Positions 6,185 to 13,821 of a stretch of 13,897 nucleotides of DNA are shown here, one piece after another. Under the pieces are notes generated by a model, which did no database searches, was not told the DNA's origin, and saw nothing but the letters and a program-made list of their open reading frames with translations. How positions within the stretch are numbered: the stretch's first letter is position 1; every line of letters starts with the position of its first letter. Source of the stretch: Pseudomonadota bacterium (lineage in GTDB: Bacteria > Desulfobacterota > JADFVX01); the NCBI GenBank assembly GCA_015222755.1, contig JADFVX010000025.1, positions 1-13,897 on the forward strand, in the 5' to 3' direction. The position numbers were made by a program, and so were the translations under genes.

Positions 6185-7192
6185 ATGAAAATAGCTGTGA
6201 TCGGAGGGGGGAGCTGGGGAACTACTCTGGCAAATCTTCTTGCGTGCAAGGGCTTTGACGTCACGCTGTGGGTCTTCGAGGAAGAGGTCTGCCGTCAGAT
6301 ATCAGATGGCAGGGAAAACTCTACCTACCTCCCGGGGATAAGGCTCTCCGGCAATTTGAAGGCTACAAACAGGCTGGAAGATGCAATTGGTGGAAAGGGG
6401 CTTGTTCTTTGGGTAACTCCCTCTCACATAGCCAGAAAGATGCTTAAGGAGGCCCTTCCCCTTATCTCTTCCGATGCACTGATGGTAAGCGCCACAAAAG
6501 GGATTGAGGAGGAGAGCCTCAAGCTTAACTCCGAAATCATAAATGAGCTGCTGCCGCCGGAGATATCAGAGAAAGCCGTTTATCTTTCAGGCCCGAGTTT
6601 TGCCCGCGAAGTGGCCGAAAAACAGCCCACTGCGGTCACTGCAGCGTCCCAAAGCACTGAGGCTGCATCAAAGGTGCAGGACATATTCAGCACCCCGTAT
6701 TTCCGCGTATATAGTGCAACAGATATAGTTGGCCTTGAGATAGGCGGTTCTATCAAGAATGTTATCGCCCTTGGCGCAGGTATATCTGATGGGCTGGGCT
6801 TCGGTTCCAACGCCAGGGCCGCCCTTATTACACGGGGCCTTGCAGAGATGAGCCGTTTGGGCGTAAAAATGGGAGCACAGCCCCTTACATTTTCAGGTCT
6901 GTCGGGCCTGGGAGACCTTGTGCTTACCTGTACAGGCGACCTCAGCCGCAACAGAACAGTCGGGCTGCGCCTGGGCAGAGGAGAAAAGATAGAAGACATC
7001 CTTGCCGATATGAAGATGGTGGCAGAAGGGGTCAAGACAGCAAAGGCCGCATACAACTTGTCACAAAAGCTGGGTATAGAGATGCCCATCACCACAAAGA
7101 TATATCGTATACTTTATGAAGGCATGGCTCCAAGGACAGCAGTAGCAGCCCTTATGGAAAGGGAGCTTAAGGAAGAAATAGAACTGCCGTAA
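6185..7192 (+). CDS. gpsA: Glycerol-3-phosphate dehydrogenase [NAD(P)+]
   Basis: Cytosolic enzyme that reduces dihydroxyacetone phosphate to sn-glycerol 3-phosphate, the backbone for phospholipids. The N-terminus MKIAVIGGGSWGTTLA is the dinucleotide-binding loop. Further family blocks are SATKGIEE, LSGPSFAREVA, the catalytic-domain stretch KNVIALGAGISDGLGFGSNARAALITRGLAEM, and SGLGDLVLTCTGDLSRNRTVG. An in-frame ATG at 6170 would add five residues, but family members begin MKIAVIG. A gagag ribosome-like site lies eight bases before 6185, and the candidate promoter would start transcripts near 6168. The 335-residue length is typical. It leads a plus-strand group with the rubrerythrin-like gene 54 bases downstream. 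Confidence 0.96.
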   Translation: MKIAVIGGGSWGTTLANLLACKGFDVTLWVFEEEVCRQISDGRENSTYLPGIRLSGNLKATNRLEDAIGGKGLVLWVTPSHIARKMLKEALPLISSDALMVSATKGIEEESLKLNSEIINELLPPEISEKAVYLSGPSFAREVAEKQPTAVTAASQSTEAASKVQDIFSTPYFRVYSATDIVGLEIGGSIKNVIALGAGISDGLGFGSNARAALITRGLAEMSRLGVKMGAQPLTFSGLSGLGDLVLTCTGDLSRNRTVGLRLGRGEKIEDILADMKMVAEGVKTAKAAYNLSQKLGIEMPITTKIYRILYEGMAPRTAVAALMERELKEEIELP

Positions 7193-7213
7193 AAGCTTTT
7201 CTAAGCGGCAGTT
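7182..7213 (+). other. Hairpin across the gpsA stop codon
   Basis: aactgccg (7182-7189) and cggcagtt (7206-7213) form a perfect 8-bp stem extended by a T-G pair. The loop contains the palindrome aaaagctttt. No T run follows, so it is a poor terminator. It could protect the gpsA mRNA 3' end or partly separate it from the next gene. Confidence 0.45.
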
Positions 7214-7246
7214 ATACAATTTAATATCAAGGAGGAGGAAAAAAGA

Positions 7247-7729
7247 ATGAGTATTTTGTTTTCGGCATCAGAGGTTGTAACCATGGCAGTGGAGATAGAG
7301 AAAAATGGTATGGCATTTTATAATGCGCTGGCCGCCCGTTCAAAAAACGAAAAGGCAAAGGAGCTATATACATTTCTTGCAGCTGAAGAGGTAAGGCATA
7401 AGGTGACATTCCAGAAGCTGTTGGATGGCCTCAAAAAAATGGAACTCACAGCTTTCGAAGAGGATGAGTATAACAATTATCTGGGCGCCCTTACCAGTTC
7501 GCGTATCTTTAGGTCTGATGTTAATCTAGACGATATTCTGGCTGAGGCCGATACTGATGTGAAAGCCATGAACTTGGCTATTGATGCGGAGAAGGATGCC
7601 ATCCTTTTTTACTATGAGCTGCTAGGGCAGGCGCTCAGCGAGAATAGTAAAGCTATAGAGCATATTATAAAGGAAGAAAAGAACCACATGGCCAAACTGA
7701 TTTGCCTCAGGGCAGAATTAACCGGCTAG
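7247..7729 (+). CDS. Rubrerythrin/ferritin-like diiron protein
   Basis: Four-helix-bundle protein of 160 residues of the ferritin-like superfamily, closest in pattern to rubrerythrin-type diiron domains. Likely iron ligands are spaced as in the family: E18 in AVEIEKNGMAFY, E48 and H51 in AAEEVRH, E115 in DAEKDAILFYYE, and E144 and H147 in KEEKNHM. The C-terminal rubredoxin domain of classic rubrerythrin (two CxxC pairs) is absent, so electrons must come from another protein. Probable roles are peroxide reduction or iron handling in an anaerobe. A strong aggaggagg ribosome site (from 7230) precedes the ATG. The arsS-like gene starts six bases after its stop, so the two are surely cotranscribed. 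Confidence 0.85.
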   Translation: MSILFSASEVVTMAVEIEKNGMAFYNALAARSKNEKAKELYTFLAAEEVRHKVTFQKLLDGLKKMELTAFEEDEYNNYLGALTSSRIFRSDVNLDDILAEADTDVKAMNLAIDAEKDAILFYYELLGQALSENSKAIEHIIKEEKNHMAKLICLRAELTG

Positions 7730-7735
7730 GGGCCG

Positions 7736-8692
7736 ATGCTGCTACAAAATTTATTGGAAAGACACAAGCTCCAGTGGCCTGCAAGGGAGGAACTAAAGAC
7801 CCTGCAGGTCAATATGGGTAATTTGTGCAACATGACATGTGCTCACTGCCATGTTAATGCAGGGCCGAGAGCAAAAGAGGTGATGACTGAAGAGATTGCA
7901 TCTAAAGTTATCAGTTTCCTTTTTAAGTATCGAATCAAAACACTAGATCTAACTGGTGGTGCCCCGGAGATGGCCCCGCCCTTCAGGCATCTGGTTATGA
8001 CGGCCAAGAACCTTGTTGACGAGATAATCGTAAGGTGTAACCTCACTGTTATTTTTGAAGAAGGAATGGATGACCTGCCAGCCTTTTACAGGTCAATAGG
8101 GGCTCACCTTGTATGTTCGCTGCCTTGTTATACTGCCGAAAATGTTGATAGGCAGAGAGGGACCGGGACCTTTAAAAAAAGTATAGCTGCACTAATGCTG
8201 TTAAATGAAGAAGGTTATGGCAGTGACCCTGCCCTCAAGTTGGACCTTGTCTACAATCCTGGAGGCTCCTTTCTTCCCGGCAAGCAGGATGAGCTGGAAA
8301 AAGATTACAGGGTTGTTCTTAAAGACCAGTACGACATCTCATTTAATAATCTAATTACTATCACCAATATGCCTATAAATCGCTTTAACGCCGAGCTTGA
8401 GAAAGGGGATGGTACAAACCCATATCTTTCCCTACTTGCCGACAGTTTCAACCCGGCAGCAGTTGATGGGATAATGTGTAGAAGTCTTGTCAGTGTGGGT
8501 TGGGATGGCAGGATCTATGATTGTGATTTTAACCAGGCCCTTGACATTCCCATACTGGGTAAAAAAGGAGAACCGCTCAGCCTTGGTGACTTTTCTCCCG
8601 AGCTTCTTTCAGGCATAGATGTAATATCTAAAGACCACTGCCTTGCCTGTGTTGCCGGGGAGGGGAGTTCCTGTTCTGGGGCGCTGGTTTAG
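7736..8692 (+). CDS. arsS: Arsenosugar-biosynthesis-type radical SAM protein ArsS
   Basis: Radical SAM enzyme of 318 residues. The [4Fe-4S] motif CxxxCxxC is C31-C35-C38 in NLCNMTCAHC. It is followed by LTGGAPEM, VRCNLTV, CSLPCYTAENVDRQRG, ITNMPINRF, MCRSLVSVGWDGRIYDCDFNQ and a Cys-rich tail DHCLACVAGEGSSCSGAL. This block order is that of the ArsS family (formerly radical SAM/Cys-rich protein, DUF3641). Its characterised members join a 5'-deoxyadenosyl group to dimethylarsinate. Some family members are selenoproteins; this one reads through with Cys and needs no UGA recoding. aggggc (7728-7733) serves as a ribosome site with short spacing, overlapping the upstream stop. No arsM or other arsenic gene is in the window, so the arsenic role rests on family membership alone. 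Confidence 0.88.
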   Translation: MLLQNLLERHKLQWPAREELKTLQVNMGNLCNMTCAHCHVNAGPRAKEVMTEEIASKVISFLFKYRIKTLDLTGGAPEMAPPFRHLVMTAKNLVDEIIVRCNLTVIFEEGMDDLPAFYRSIGAHLVCSLPCYTAENVDRQRGTGTFKKSIAALMLLNEEGYGSDPALKLDLVYNPGGSFLPGKQDELEKDYRVVLKDQYDISFNNLITITNMPINRFNAELEKGDGTNPYLSLLADSFNPAAVDGIMCRSLVSVGWDGRIYDCDFNQALDIPILGKKGEPLSLGDFSPELLSGIDVISKDHCLACVAGEGSSCSGALV

Positions 8693-8714
8693 CAATCCAT
8701 AAGGGAGGTTTAAA

Positions 8715-9065
8715 ATGACAAAGCATGTTACAGTTTTTATGACGGCCCCTGATGAAGGAGAGGCCGGAAGCATTGCAAAAAAACTTGTAGAAGAAAGGCT
8801 TTGTGCCTGCGTAAACATAGTCCCCAAGGTCCGCTCTATCTATCGCTGGCAGGGGGAAATATGTGATGAGCCCGAGGTGATGATGATAGCCAAGACGGAA
8901 GCCACGCTTTCCGCGGCACTTGTCAGCCGTGTAAAGGAGCTGCACAGCTACGAGGTGCCGGAGATCATATGCCTGCCCATACAGACCGGCTCCGGTGAAT
9001 ACCTTGACTGGATTGCGGCTTCCGTAGACGCTCCCGCAAAAAAAGAGGGAGAGCTTGAGCTTTAA
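8715..9065 (+). CDS. cutA: CutA1-type divalent-cation tolerance protein
   Basis: Small trimeric ferredoxin-fold protein of 116 residues of the CutA1 family, linked to copper and other divalent metal tolerance, with a PII-like shape. Motifs seen: the first strand VTVFMTAP; LVEERLCACVNIVPKVRSIYRWQGEI (residues 24-49) with the family Cys-Ala-Cys-Val-Asn; EVMMIAKT; and HSYEVPEIICLPI (77-89), followed by EYLDWI. A clear gggaggt ribosome site lies 6-7 bases before the ATG. It is the last gene of the gpsA-led plus-strand run, 22 bases behind arsS. Its TAA overlaps the TAA of the convergent lipoprotein gene. Confidence 0.95.
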   Translation: MTKHVTVFMTAPDEGEAGSIAKKLVEERLCACVNIVPKVRSIYRWQGEICDEPEVMMIAKTEATLSAALVSRVKELHSYEVPEIICLPIQTGSGEYLDWIAASVDAPAKKEGELEL

Positions 9066-9862
9066 AAGTTTAGGCTGTCGAGGTTTTCTATCTCTACACC
9101 TTCCGGCGGCTGGAGGGCAAAGAGTTCTCCCGGGAATATACTGTTCGGGCTTATCTCTGAATAGTTTGTTTCCATTTTGTAGTTTTCAAGCGGAAGTGAG
9201 GTCTTGATCTTCGTTGGCAGTCTTATATTGTCAAATGTCTTGTATTTTCCCATAGATACGGCAAGCACTGTTTCTCCACCGGGGCCGTATATTATGCCCT
9301 CCACCAGGTCAAGTGTTTCCATATCGAAATAAAGTTCCTCCCTGATCCCGTCACGATTCATTGTAAGAAGGTATCGCCCGTCCTCTATTTCGGCCCTAAG
9401 ACTGTTTTTATCAAACTCTATGAGAGGTATCTGTCCGCTTAAAATAAGGGTAAGGTCTTTTATGCTGAGAGATACAGGAAATATGGCCGAAAGGCTTCTG
9501 CTTCGGGCGTCTCCGCTGAAAAACCTTTTCTTGCTGTGGTAGTAGATGTCCATAGTCTCACCGTTTGTCGACAGGGTCAATACGGGTTGGCCAAAGGGTG
9601 TGACTGCATCCAGGCGTATGGATGAAGGTCTTTGTAGGAGTATGAGCTGGGTAGAGGAATTTTTCCCCGAAGGGCTGTTGATCTTTATGGACATGCGGCC
9701 TTCGAGGGAAAATACCTTGCTCTTTTCCGGCTCCAGTCGTTCCAGCAGTTTTGCAATTGCAGGTACCGGCTGTGCAGGCGGGATCGTTCTCTTCGGTTTG
9801 GCACAGGCGGCAAGAGAAACTATTAGAATTAAAAACAAGGCCTTGCGCATAAACCCTGTCAC
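9062..9862 (-). CDS. LolB-like outer-membrane lipoprotein
   Basis: Lipoprotein of 266 residues with a lipobox LAAC (Cys20). The first 19 residues form the signal peptide. The mature part carries LEGRMSIKINSPSGKNSSTQLILLQRPSSIRLDAVTPFGQPVLTL early on and is then rich in beta strands, resembling the LolB/LolA-type half barrel that binds lipoprotein acyl chains. Similarity is by pattern, so function is tentative. The start is GTG at 9862, with gggagg six bases upstream; an ATG at 9850 is too far from that site. The GTGA overlap with the preceding TPR gene shows translational coupling. In many Proteobacteria a TPR protein gene sits directly before lolB, usually followed by ispE, which is missing here. 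Confidence 0.7.
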   Translation of the reverse strand: MTGFMRKALFLILIVSLAACAKPKRTIPPAQPVPAIAKLLERLEPEKSKVFSLEGRMSIKINSPSGKNSSTQLILLQRPSSIRLDAVTPFGQPVLTLSTNGETMDIYYHSKKRFFSGDARSRSLSAIFPVSLSIKDLTLILSGQIPLIEFDKNSLRAEIEDGRYLLTMNRDGIREELYFDMETLDLVEGIIYGPGGETVLAVSMGKYKTFDNIRLPTKIKTSLPLENYKMETNYSEISPNSIFPGELFALQPPEGVEIENLDSLNF

Positions 9863-11604
9863 TCGTTCCCTCCCATTATACCAAGCTTTTCAAGCCTTTC
9901 TATAAGCTTGCTTTTTTCCTCTTCATTGCGGTATAGCTTAAGGGCCTTGTCGTAGGAATCTCTGGCCTTGTCCTTTTTACCGGACTTCATGTAAGTATCA
10001 CCGAGGTGTTCGGCGATCATGGCGTCTTCCGGGGATAGAATCAGGGCCCTTTCCAGGAAACCGGCAGCCTTGTCAAGTTCGCCTGTTTTGAAGTAGAGCC
10101 AACCCAGACTGTCCGTTATATATCCATTGTCAGGCTTCAGTTCATTGGCCCTGAGGAGGAGCTTTTCCGCATCATCCAGCTTGATTCCCTTTTCCACGTA
10201 GGTATAGCCGAGATAGTTCATTGCATCTGCATGTGAGGGGTCGATGGCAATAACCTTTTCCATCATGTCAACAAATTGAGTCAGCATGCCCTCTTTATCG
10301 TAAAGTACTCCCAGGCGATAGGCAGCGTCTGTGTTTTCGGGCTCTGCTTCAAGCAGGCCCTTAAGCAGGCTTATCCCTTTCTGATTTAAGCCTTCGTGAG
10401 AATACAAAGATGCCAGGGTGATGATTAGTTCGCTGTTTTTCTTGCCTGCAGCAACAGCCGTCTCCAGTACTGAAATAGCTTCACTCAGCCTTGACTCCCT
10501 TCTAAGGGCATAGGCAAGGTTAATATTTGAATCGATATAGAAGCGGGATTCAGGAGGTATTTTGCTTGCTATATCCATGGCCCTGTCTGTTTCGTGCCTA
10601 TCCATATAGAGGTTGGCGAGATAGTATCTGGCCATATTGTTTTCCGGTTCGGCGGCAAGGGCCATACTGAAGCTCTCTATTGCCTCCTCAAATTTGCCTT
10701 GCTCCATATAGATGAGGCCTATCTTGAGAATAACCGCAGCCCCACCCTGAGATGTTGTCTGCATCTGTCTGTACTGCTCCAGTGCATCCTCCAGTCGGTT
10801 CCCCCGCAGGTAGAGGTTGCCCAGCCTGTTCTTTGTACGCTCGTCCCTGGGATAGTGATTAAGCAGTTTTTCATAAGACACAATCGCCTTTTCAGCCTCT
10901 CCCCTTATCTCATAGACAATGGCCGTATCAAAAAGCGCTCCCCGGAAGTGGGGTTTGATTTCCAGCGCCCTTTGAAAGTAGGCGAGGGCATCATCATATT
11001 GCTTCATCTCCACATGAACTTTCCCAAGGTAGTAAAGGGCCATAATAGAGTCTGGTGAGACCTCCAGAAGCCTTTCCAGTGTATGTACAGCTTTTTCATG
11101 ATTCTTTGCGCTGGAGTAGAGCATACCGAGAAAGAGGTAGGCCTCCTGGTCGTCACGTTTTAGTACCAGCACCTTTTCATATTCTAAAGCGGCCTTCTCT
11201 TTCATGTTAGATGCAGAGTAAAGGGCCGCCAGAAGCTTGTGGGCATCAACGTAGTCCCCGGATATGCTCAGGGCCTTTTCGGCAGTCTTTATGGCCAGCT
11301 TTACATCTCCAGTTCTTGTGTATAGCGATGCCAGTTTTGTTACCAGGTAGGCCGAGTTGTCATAGCGCAGCGCTGTTTCCATTTCGTATACAGCACCTTC
11401 GAGATCACCATCGGCCAGCCTTGTCTCGCCTGCCATGTAGTGATAATAAGCTCTGGAGTCTGGAGTTTTATCTATCTCCTCAGGAAGGGCAGGTGCCTCG
11501 CCTTTGCTGAGGGGCCTGGTTTCAGGTCCAGATGTTGCACAGCCTGAAAGAAGAAGAATAAAGATGGTAAAAAGGATGTGGAGGTGTTTCACTGCTGTTT
11601 TCAT
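9859..11604 (-). CDS. TPR-repeat lipoprotein
   Basis: Protein of 581 residues with a lipoprotein signal peptide ending LLLSGC (Cys22 from this start), and then a long array of tetratricopeptide repeats to the C-terminus. Recurrent units such as YLFLGMLYSSAKNHEKAVHTLE, ALYYLGKVHVEMKQYDDALAYFQRAL and TDSLGWLYFKTGELDKAAGFLERAL show the W/L-G-Y-A-P pattern, with about fifteen repeats by eye. It is probably a scaffold anchored in the outer or inner membrane on the periplasmic side. ATGs at 11628 and 11622 would lengthen the N-terminus by eight or six residues. The start at 11604 is preferred because ggag lies just before it and the signal peptide then has normal length. It overlaps the LolB-like gene by four bases. 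Confidence 0.85.
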   Translation of the reverse strand: MKTAVKHLHILFTIFILLLSGCATSGPETRPLSKGEAPALPEEIDKTPDSRAYYHYMAGETRLADGDLEGAVYEMETALRYDNSAYLVTKLASLYTRTGDVKLAIKTAEKALSISGDYVDAHKLLAALYSASNMKEKAALEYEKVLVLKRDDQEAYLFLGMLYSSAKNHEKAVHTLERLLEVSPDSIMALYYLGKVHVEMKQYDDALAYFQRALEIKPHFRGALFDTAIVYEIRGEAEKAIVSYEKLLNHYPRDERTKNRLGNLYLRGNRLEDALEQYRQMQTTSQGGAAVILKIGLIYMEQGKFEEAIESFSMALAAEPENNMARYYLANLYMDRHETDRAMDIASKIPPESRFYIDSNINLAYALRRESRLSEAISVLETAVAAGKKNSELIITLASLYSHEGLNQKGISLLKGLLEAEPENTDAAYRLGVLYDKEGMLTQFVDMMEKVIAIDPSHADAMNYLGYTYVEKGIKLDDAEKLLLRANELKPDNGYITDSLGWLYFKTGELDKAAGFLERALILSPEDAMIAEHLGDTYMKSGKKDKARDSYDKALKLYRNEEEKSKLIERLEKLGIMGGNE

Positions 11605-11680
11605 ATGCTCCAAAGATATCATGCGCATATTTAGCTAGTCAATCGATTATTCCCTTCTACAAGAGGCAAAAACACAAATG

Positions 11681-11710
11681 TTGCAAAGCTTTTTTTGCTT
11701 GTGGTATAAG
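11681..11710 (+). promoter_or_regulatory. Candidate mtnA promoter
   Basis: ttgcaa (11681-11686) and tataag (11705-11710) match the -35 and -10 boxes at four and five of six bases, with an 18-base spacer. Predicted transcription start is near 11717, giving a ~24-base leader that includes the ggga ribosome site. It lies in the 136-base divergent region between the TPR gene and mtnA. Confidence 0.55.
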
Positions 11711-11740
11711 AAGGGACTATAAAAATTCAGGGAGAAAAAG

Positions 11741-12784
11741 ATGTCTTTTAAGACGATAGACTGGCAGGACGACAAGGTCGTTATGATTGACCAGCGACTA
11801 TTGCCCGAAAAAGAGATATACCGTGAGTATAGCTCATACCTGGAGGTGGCCGAGGCGATAAAGGAAATGGTGGTAAGAGGAGCGCCTGCCATAGGTGTTG
11901 CTGCCGCCATGGGCATTGCGTTGGGAGCAAGGGAGATAGAGTCTGATGACATGGATAGCTTTTCAAAGCAGTTTTCCGAGATTTGCAGTGTCATAGGTGC
12001 TACTCGTCCTACGGCAGTCAATCTTTTCTGGGCCATAGAGCGCATGAAGAGACTTTTTGAGGAGTACCGCACAGAGACTGTTGAGGCGCTTAAGGGAATA
12101 CTCAAGCAGGAGGCAATCAGCATATGCCACGAGGATATTGCCATAAACAGGGAAATAGGTAAAAATGGAGGGGTGCTTCTCAAGGACGGGAGTACGGTAC
12201 TTACCCACTGCAACGCCGGTGCTCTGGCTACAGCAGGTTATGGTACGGCCCTTGGCGTTATACGCAGCGCAATAGATTATGGAAAAAATATAAAAGTTCT
12301 GGCAGATGAGACGCGTCCATTTTTGCAGGGGGCAAGGCTCACGGCATGGGAACTGATGAAGGATGGTATAGATGTAACCGTCATTACCGACAATATGTCG
12401 GGGCACCTGATGAAAAAGGGTGATGTCGATGCCGTTGTGGTCGGCGCAGACAGGATTGCCTCCAACGGTGATGTGGCAAATAAGATAGGGACTTACATGG
12501 TGGCAGTCCTTGCAGCAAGACATGGCATCCCTTTTTACGTGGCAGCACCGCTTTCCACCATCGACCTTGCAATTTCTACCGGTGATGATATTCCCATAGA
12601 GGAGAGAACTCCTACAGAGGTGACACACATAAAGGACAGGCAGATAACACCTGAAGGTGTAAATATAAAAAACCCGGCCTTCGATGTGACGCCGGCCGAG
12701 CTGATTACGGCCATCATCACCGAAGAGGGTGTTGTGAGTAGAGATTATATCAGAGGACTAAAGGGGCTTTTTGAGAAACGCTGA
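11741..12784 (+). CDS. mtnA: S-methyl-5-thioribose-1-phosphate isomerase
   Basis: Cytosolic isomerase of the eIF2B-like fold that converts 5-methylthioribose 1-phosphate to the ribulose form in methionine salvage. In some bacteria the same enzyme processes 5-deoxyribose 1-phosphate. The 347 residues match the family length. Visible marks: RGAPAIG (46-52); THCNAGALATAGYGTALG with catalytic C157; DETRPFLQGARLTAWEL (189-205); and VVVGADRIASNGDVANKIGTY with catalytic D237. These correspond to Cys160 and Asp240 of the B. subtilis enzyme. cagggag precedes the ATG at a normal distance. No other methionine-salvage gene is visible, so the pathway context is open. Confidence 0.96.
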   Translation: MSFKTIDWQDDKVVMIDQRLLPEKEIYREYSSYLEVAEAIKEMVVRGAPAIGVAAAMGIALGAREIESDDMDSFSKQFSEICSVIGATRPTAVNLFWAIERMKRLFEEYRTETVEALKGILKQEAISICHEDIAINREIGKNGGVLLKDGSTVLTHCNAGALATAGYGTALGVIRSAIDYGKNIKVLADETRPFLQGARLTAWELMKDGIDVTVITDNMSGHLMKKGDVDAVVVGADRIASNGDVANKIGTYMVAVLAARHGIPFYVAAPLSTIDLAISTGDDIPIEERTPTEVTHIKDRQITPEGVNIKNPAFDVTPAELITAIITEEGVVSRDYIRGLKGLFEKR

Positions 12785-12793
12785 CGCCCCTTT
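12760..12793 (+). other. Hairpin across the mtnA stop codon
   Basis: aaaggggc (12760-12767) and gccccttt (12786-12793) form a perfect 8-bp stem with an 18-base loop containing the last mtnA codons and stop. No T run follows, so it is more likely an RNA stability or attenuation element between mtnA and the next gene, if functional at all. Confidence 0.35.
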
Positions 12794-12816
12794 GCCTTAA
12801 AATTTTCAGGAATATT

Positions 12817-13686
12817 ATGGCCCTTACGAGACGACGGTTTATTCCCCTGCTTATTATTTTTGCAGCTTCAGTTCTGCAAGCGGGATATGTATTGCCGGAG
12901 ACAGTCCCTAATGTCAACCCTGAGCCAGTAAAAAATGCAGGAGTGGGCGGGGATTTTGCTGCGCAGGCTATATCCGATTTTTTGGATGAAAAACTTGAAT
13001 ACGAGATCAGCTTTCTGTGGTTTAAAAAAGCGGCTACAGGAAGTGCCAGTTTCAGCCGTGAAGGGGACGGTTATAAGGCAGTGCTGCAGGCAGAGACAAG
13101 GGGCTTTGTCGGTTTTGTAACAGGGCACAGGAAACACATCTACGTATCCCACATGAAGTTCGACCCTGAAAAAAAGAAGCTTCGTTCCTACCTCTTCGAG
13201 CGCTTTGTGACTATACGGAAGAGGGAAGAAAAAACCCTTAACTGGGTTGACTACAAACAAAGGTCCTTTGCGTGGAAGGACTATAAAAAGGGTGATCTTG
13301 TTGATGAGGGGGTAGAGCCAATTCCTAAGGGCGTCGAGTACGAAGATATACTTTCCGCCTACTACAATTTTCGCCTTGGGGTCTTTGGTCCAGCAGAGCG
13401 AGGGCGTAAATTTCAGGTCAACACAATCCCGGAAAAGGGAGAGTCAGTTATAGGCGTAAATATCACCTCCGAGGAAGAGGCGGAGCAAAGCCGTAAGCTT
13501 TTCGGCAGCGGCTATGATGAGGATTTAATGCATATCAAGGTTCGCGTGCCCAGGGTGATTTTCAGGTCAAAAAAGGGTGAAGTCGATGTCTGGGTGGGTG
13601 GCAGGATGAGGCCTGTCAAGGGCATAGTCAGAGACTACATAGGGTTTGGCGACATAAGGTGTGCCCTTTCAGGCTGGGACGACTGA
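12817..13686 (+). CDS. Exported DUF3108-type protein
   Basis: Protein of 289 residues with an N-terminal signal sequence: TRRRF, then a hydrophobic core LLIIFAASVLQAG, with likely cleavage near residues 22-27. The mature part resembles DUF3108 periplasmic proteins: an early YEISFLWFKKAATGSASF strand pair, DILSAYYNFR in the middle (the family's 'D-x-L-S-x-x-Y-x-x-R' area), and a C-terminal beta-rich stretch with VDVWVGGRMRPVKG. The function of the family is unknown. aggaa (12808-12812) lies a few bases before the ATG. It follows mtnA by 32 bases in the same direction and probably shares its transcript. Confidence 0.7.
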   Translation: MALTRRRFIPLLIIFAASVLQAGYVLPETVPNVNPEPVKNAGVGGDFAAQAISDFLDEKLEYEISFLWFKKAATGSASFSREGDGYKAVLQAETRGFVGFVTGHRKHIYVSHMKFDPEKKKLRSYLFERFVTIRKREEKTLNWVDYKQRSFAWKDYKKGDLVDEGVEPIPKGVEYEDILSAYYNFRLGVFGPAERGRKFQVNTIPEKGESVIGVNITSEEEAEQSRKLFGSGYDEDLMHIKVRVPRVIFRSKKGEVDVWVGGRMRPVKGIVRDYIGFGDIRCALSGWDD

Positions 13687-13713
13687 GCTGCCTTGCCTCA
13701 GTGTTGTTTTTTT
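13682..13713 (+). terminator. Weak intrinsic terminator after the DUF3108 gene
   Basis: actgag (13682-13687) and ctcagt (13697-13702) form a 6-bp stem with a 9-base loop, starting within the stop codon. It is followed by gttg and then seven T (13707-13713). The stem is short and not GC-rich, so termination is likely but not strong. Confidence 0.45.
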
Positions 13714-13769
13714 AAAGGGCAATGTCTTTCCCGTATTTTTTTGGTATTTTATGTTGCAATTTTAATATA

Positions 13770-13797
13770 TTGTATTTGAGTTGTATTTGTGTATAAT
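13770..13797 (+). promoter_or_regulatory. Promoter-like site ahead of the riboswitch
   Basis: A perfect -10 box tataat (13792-13797) lies in a very AT-rich stretch, with ttgtat (13770-13775) as a weak -35 box at a 16-base spacer. Transcription from here would begin near 13804 and enter the riboswitch about 20 bases later. Confidence 0.5.
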
Positions 13798-13821
13798 TGT
13801 AAGAACGAAGATTTAATAAAG

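Noticed and set aside
6580..7095. Minus-strand open frame of 171 codons inside gpsA
   Set aside because: It lies wholly within a well-recognised gene, has no recognisable motif and no ribosome site; it is a shadow frame.
7736..8692. Selenocysteine in the ArsS-like protein
   Set aside because: The frame is complete without internal UGA and keeps Cys at the family's Cys-rich positions.
11613..11642. Minus-strand promoter TTGACT-N18-TATCTT for the TPR gene
   Set aside because: Transcription would start at about 11606, after the ribosome site ggag and almost on the start codon, so it does not fit the preferred start.
11963..12628. Minus-strand open frame of 221 codons inside mtnA
   Set aside because: It is wholly within mtnA, is Cys/His-rich as an antisense artefact, and has no family resemblance.
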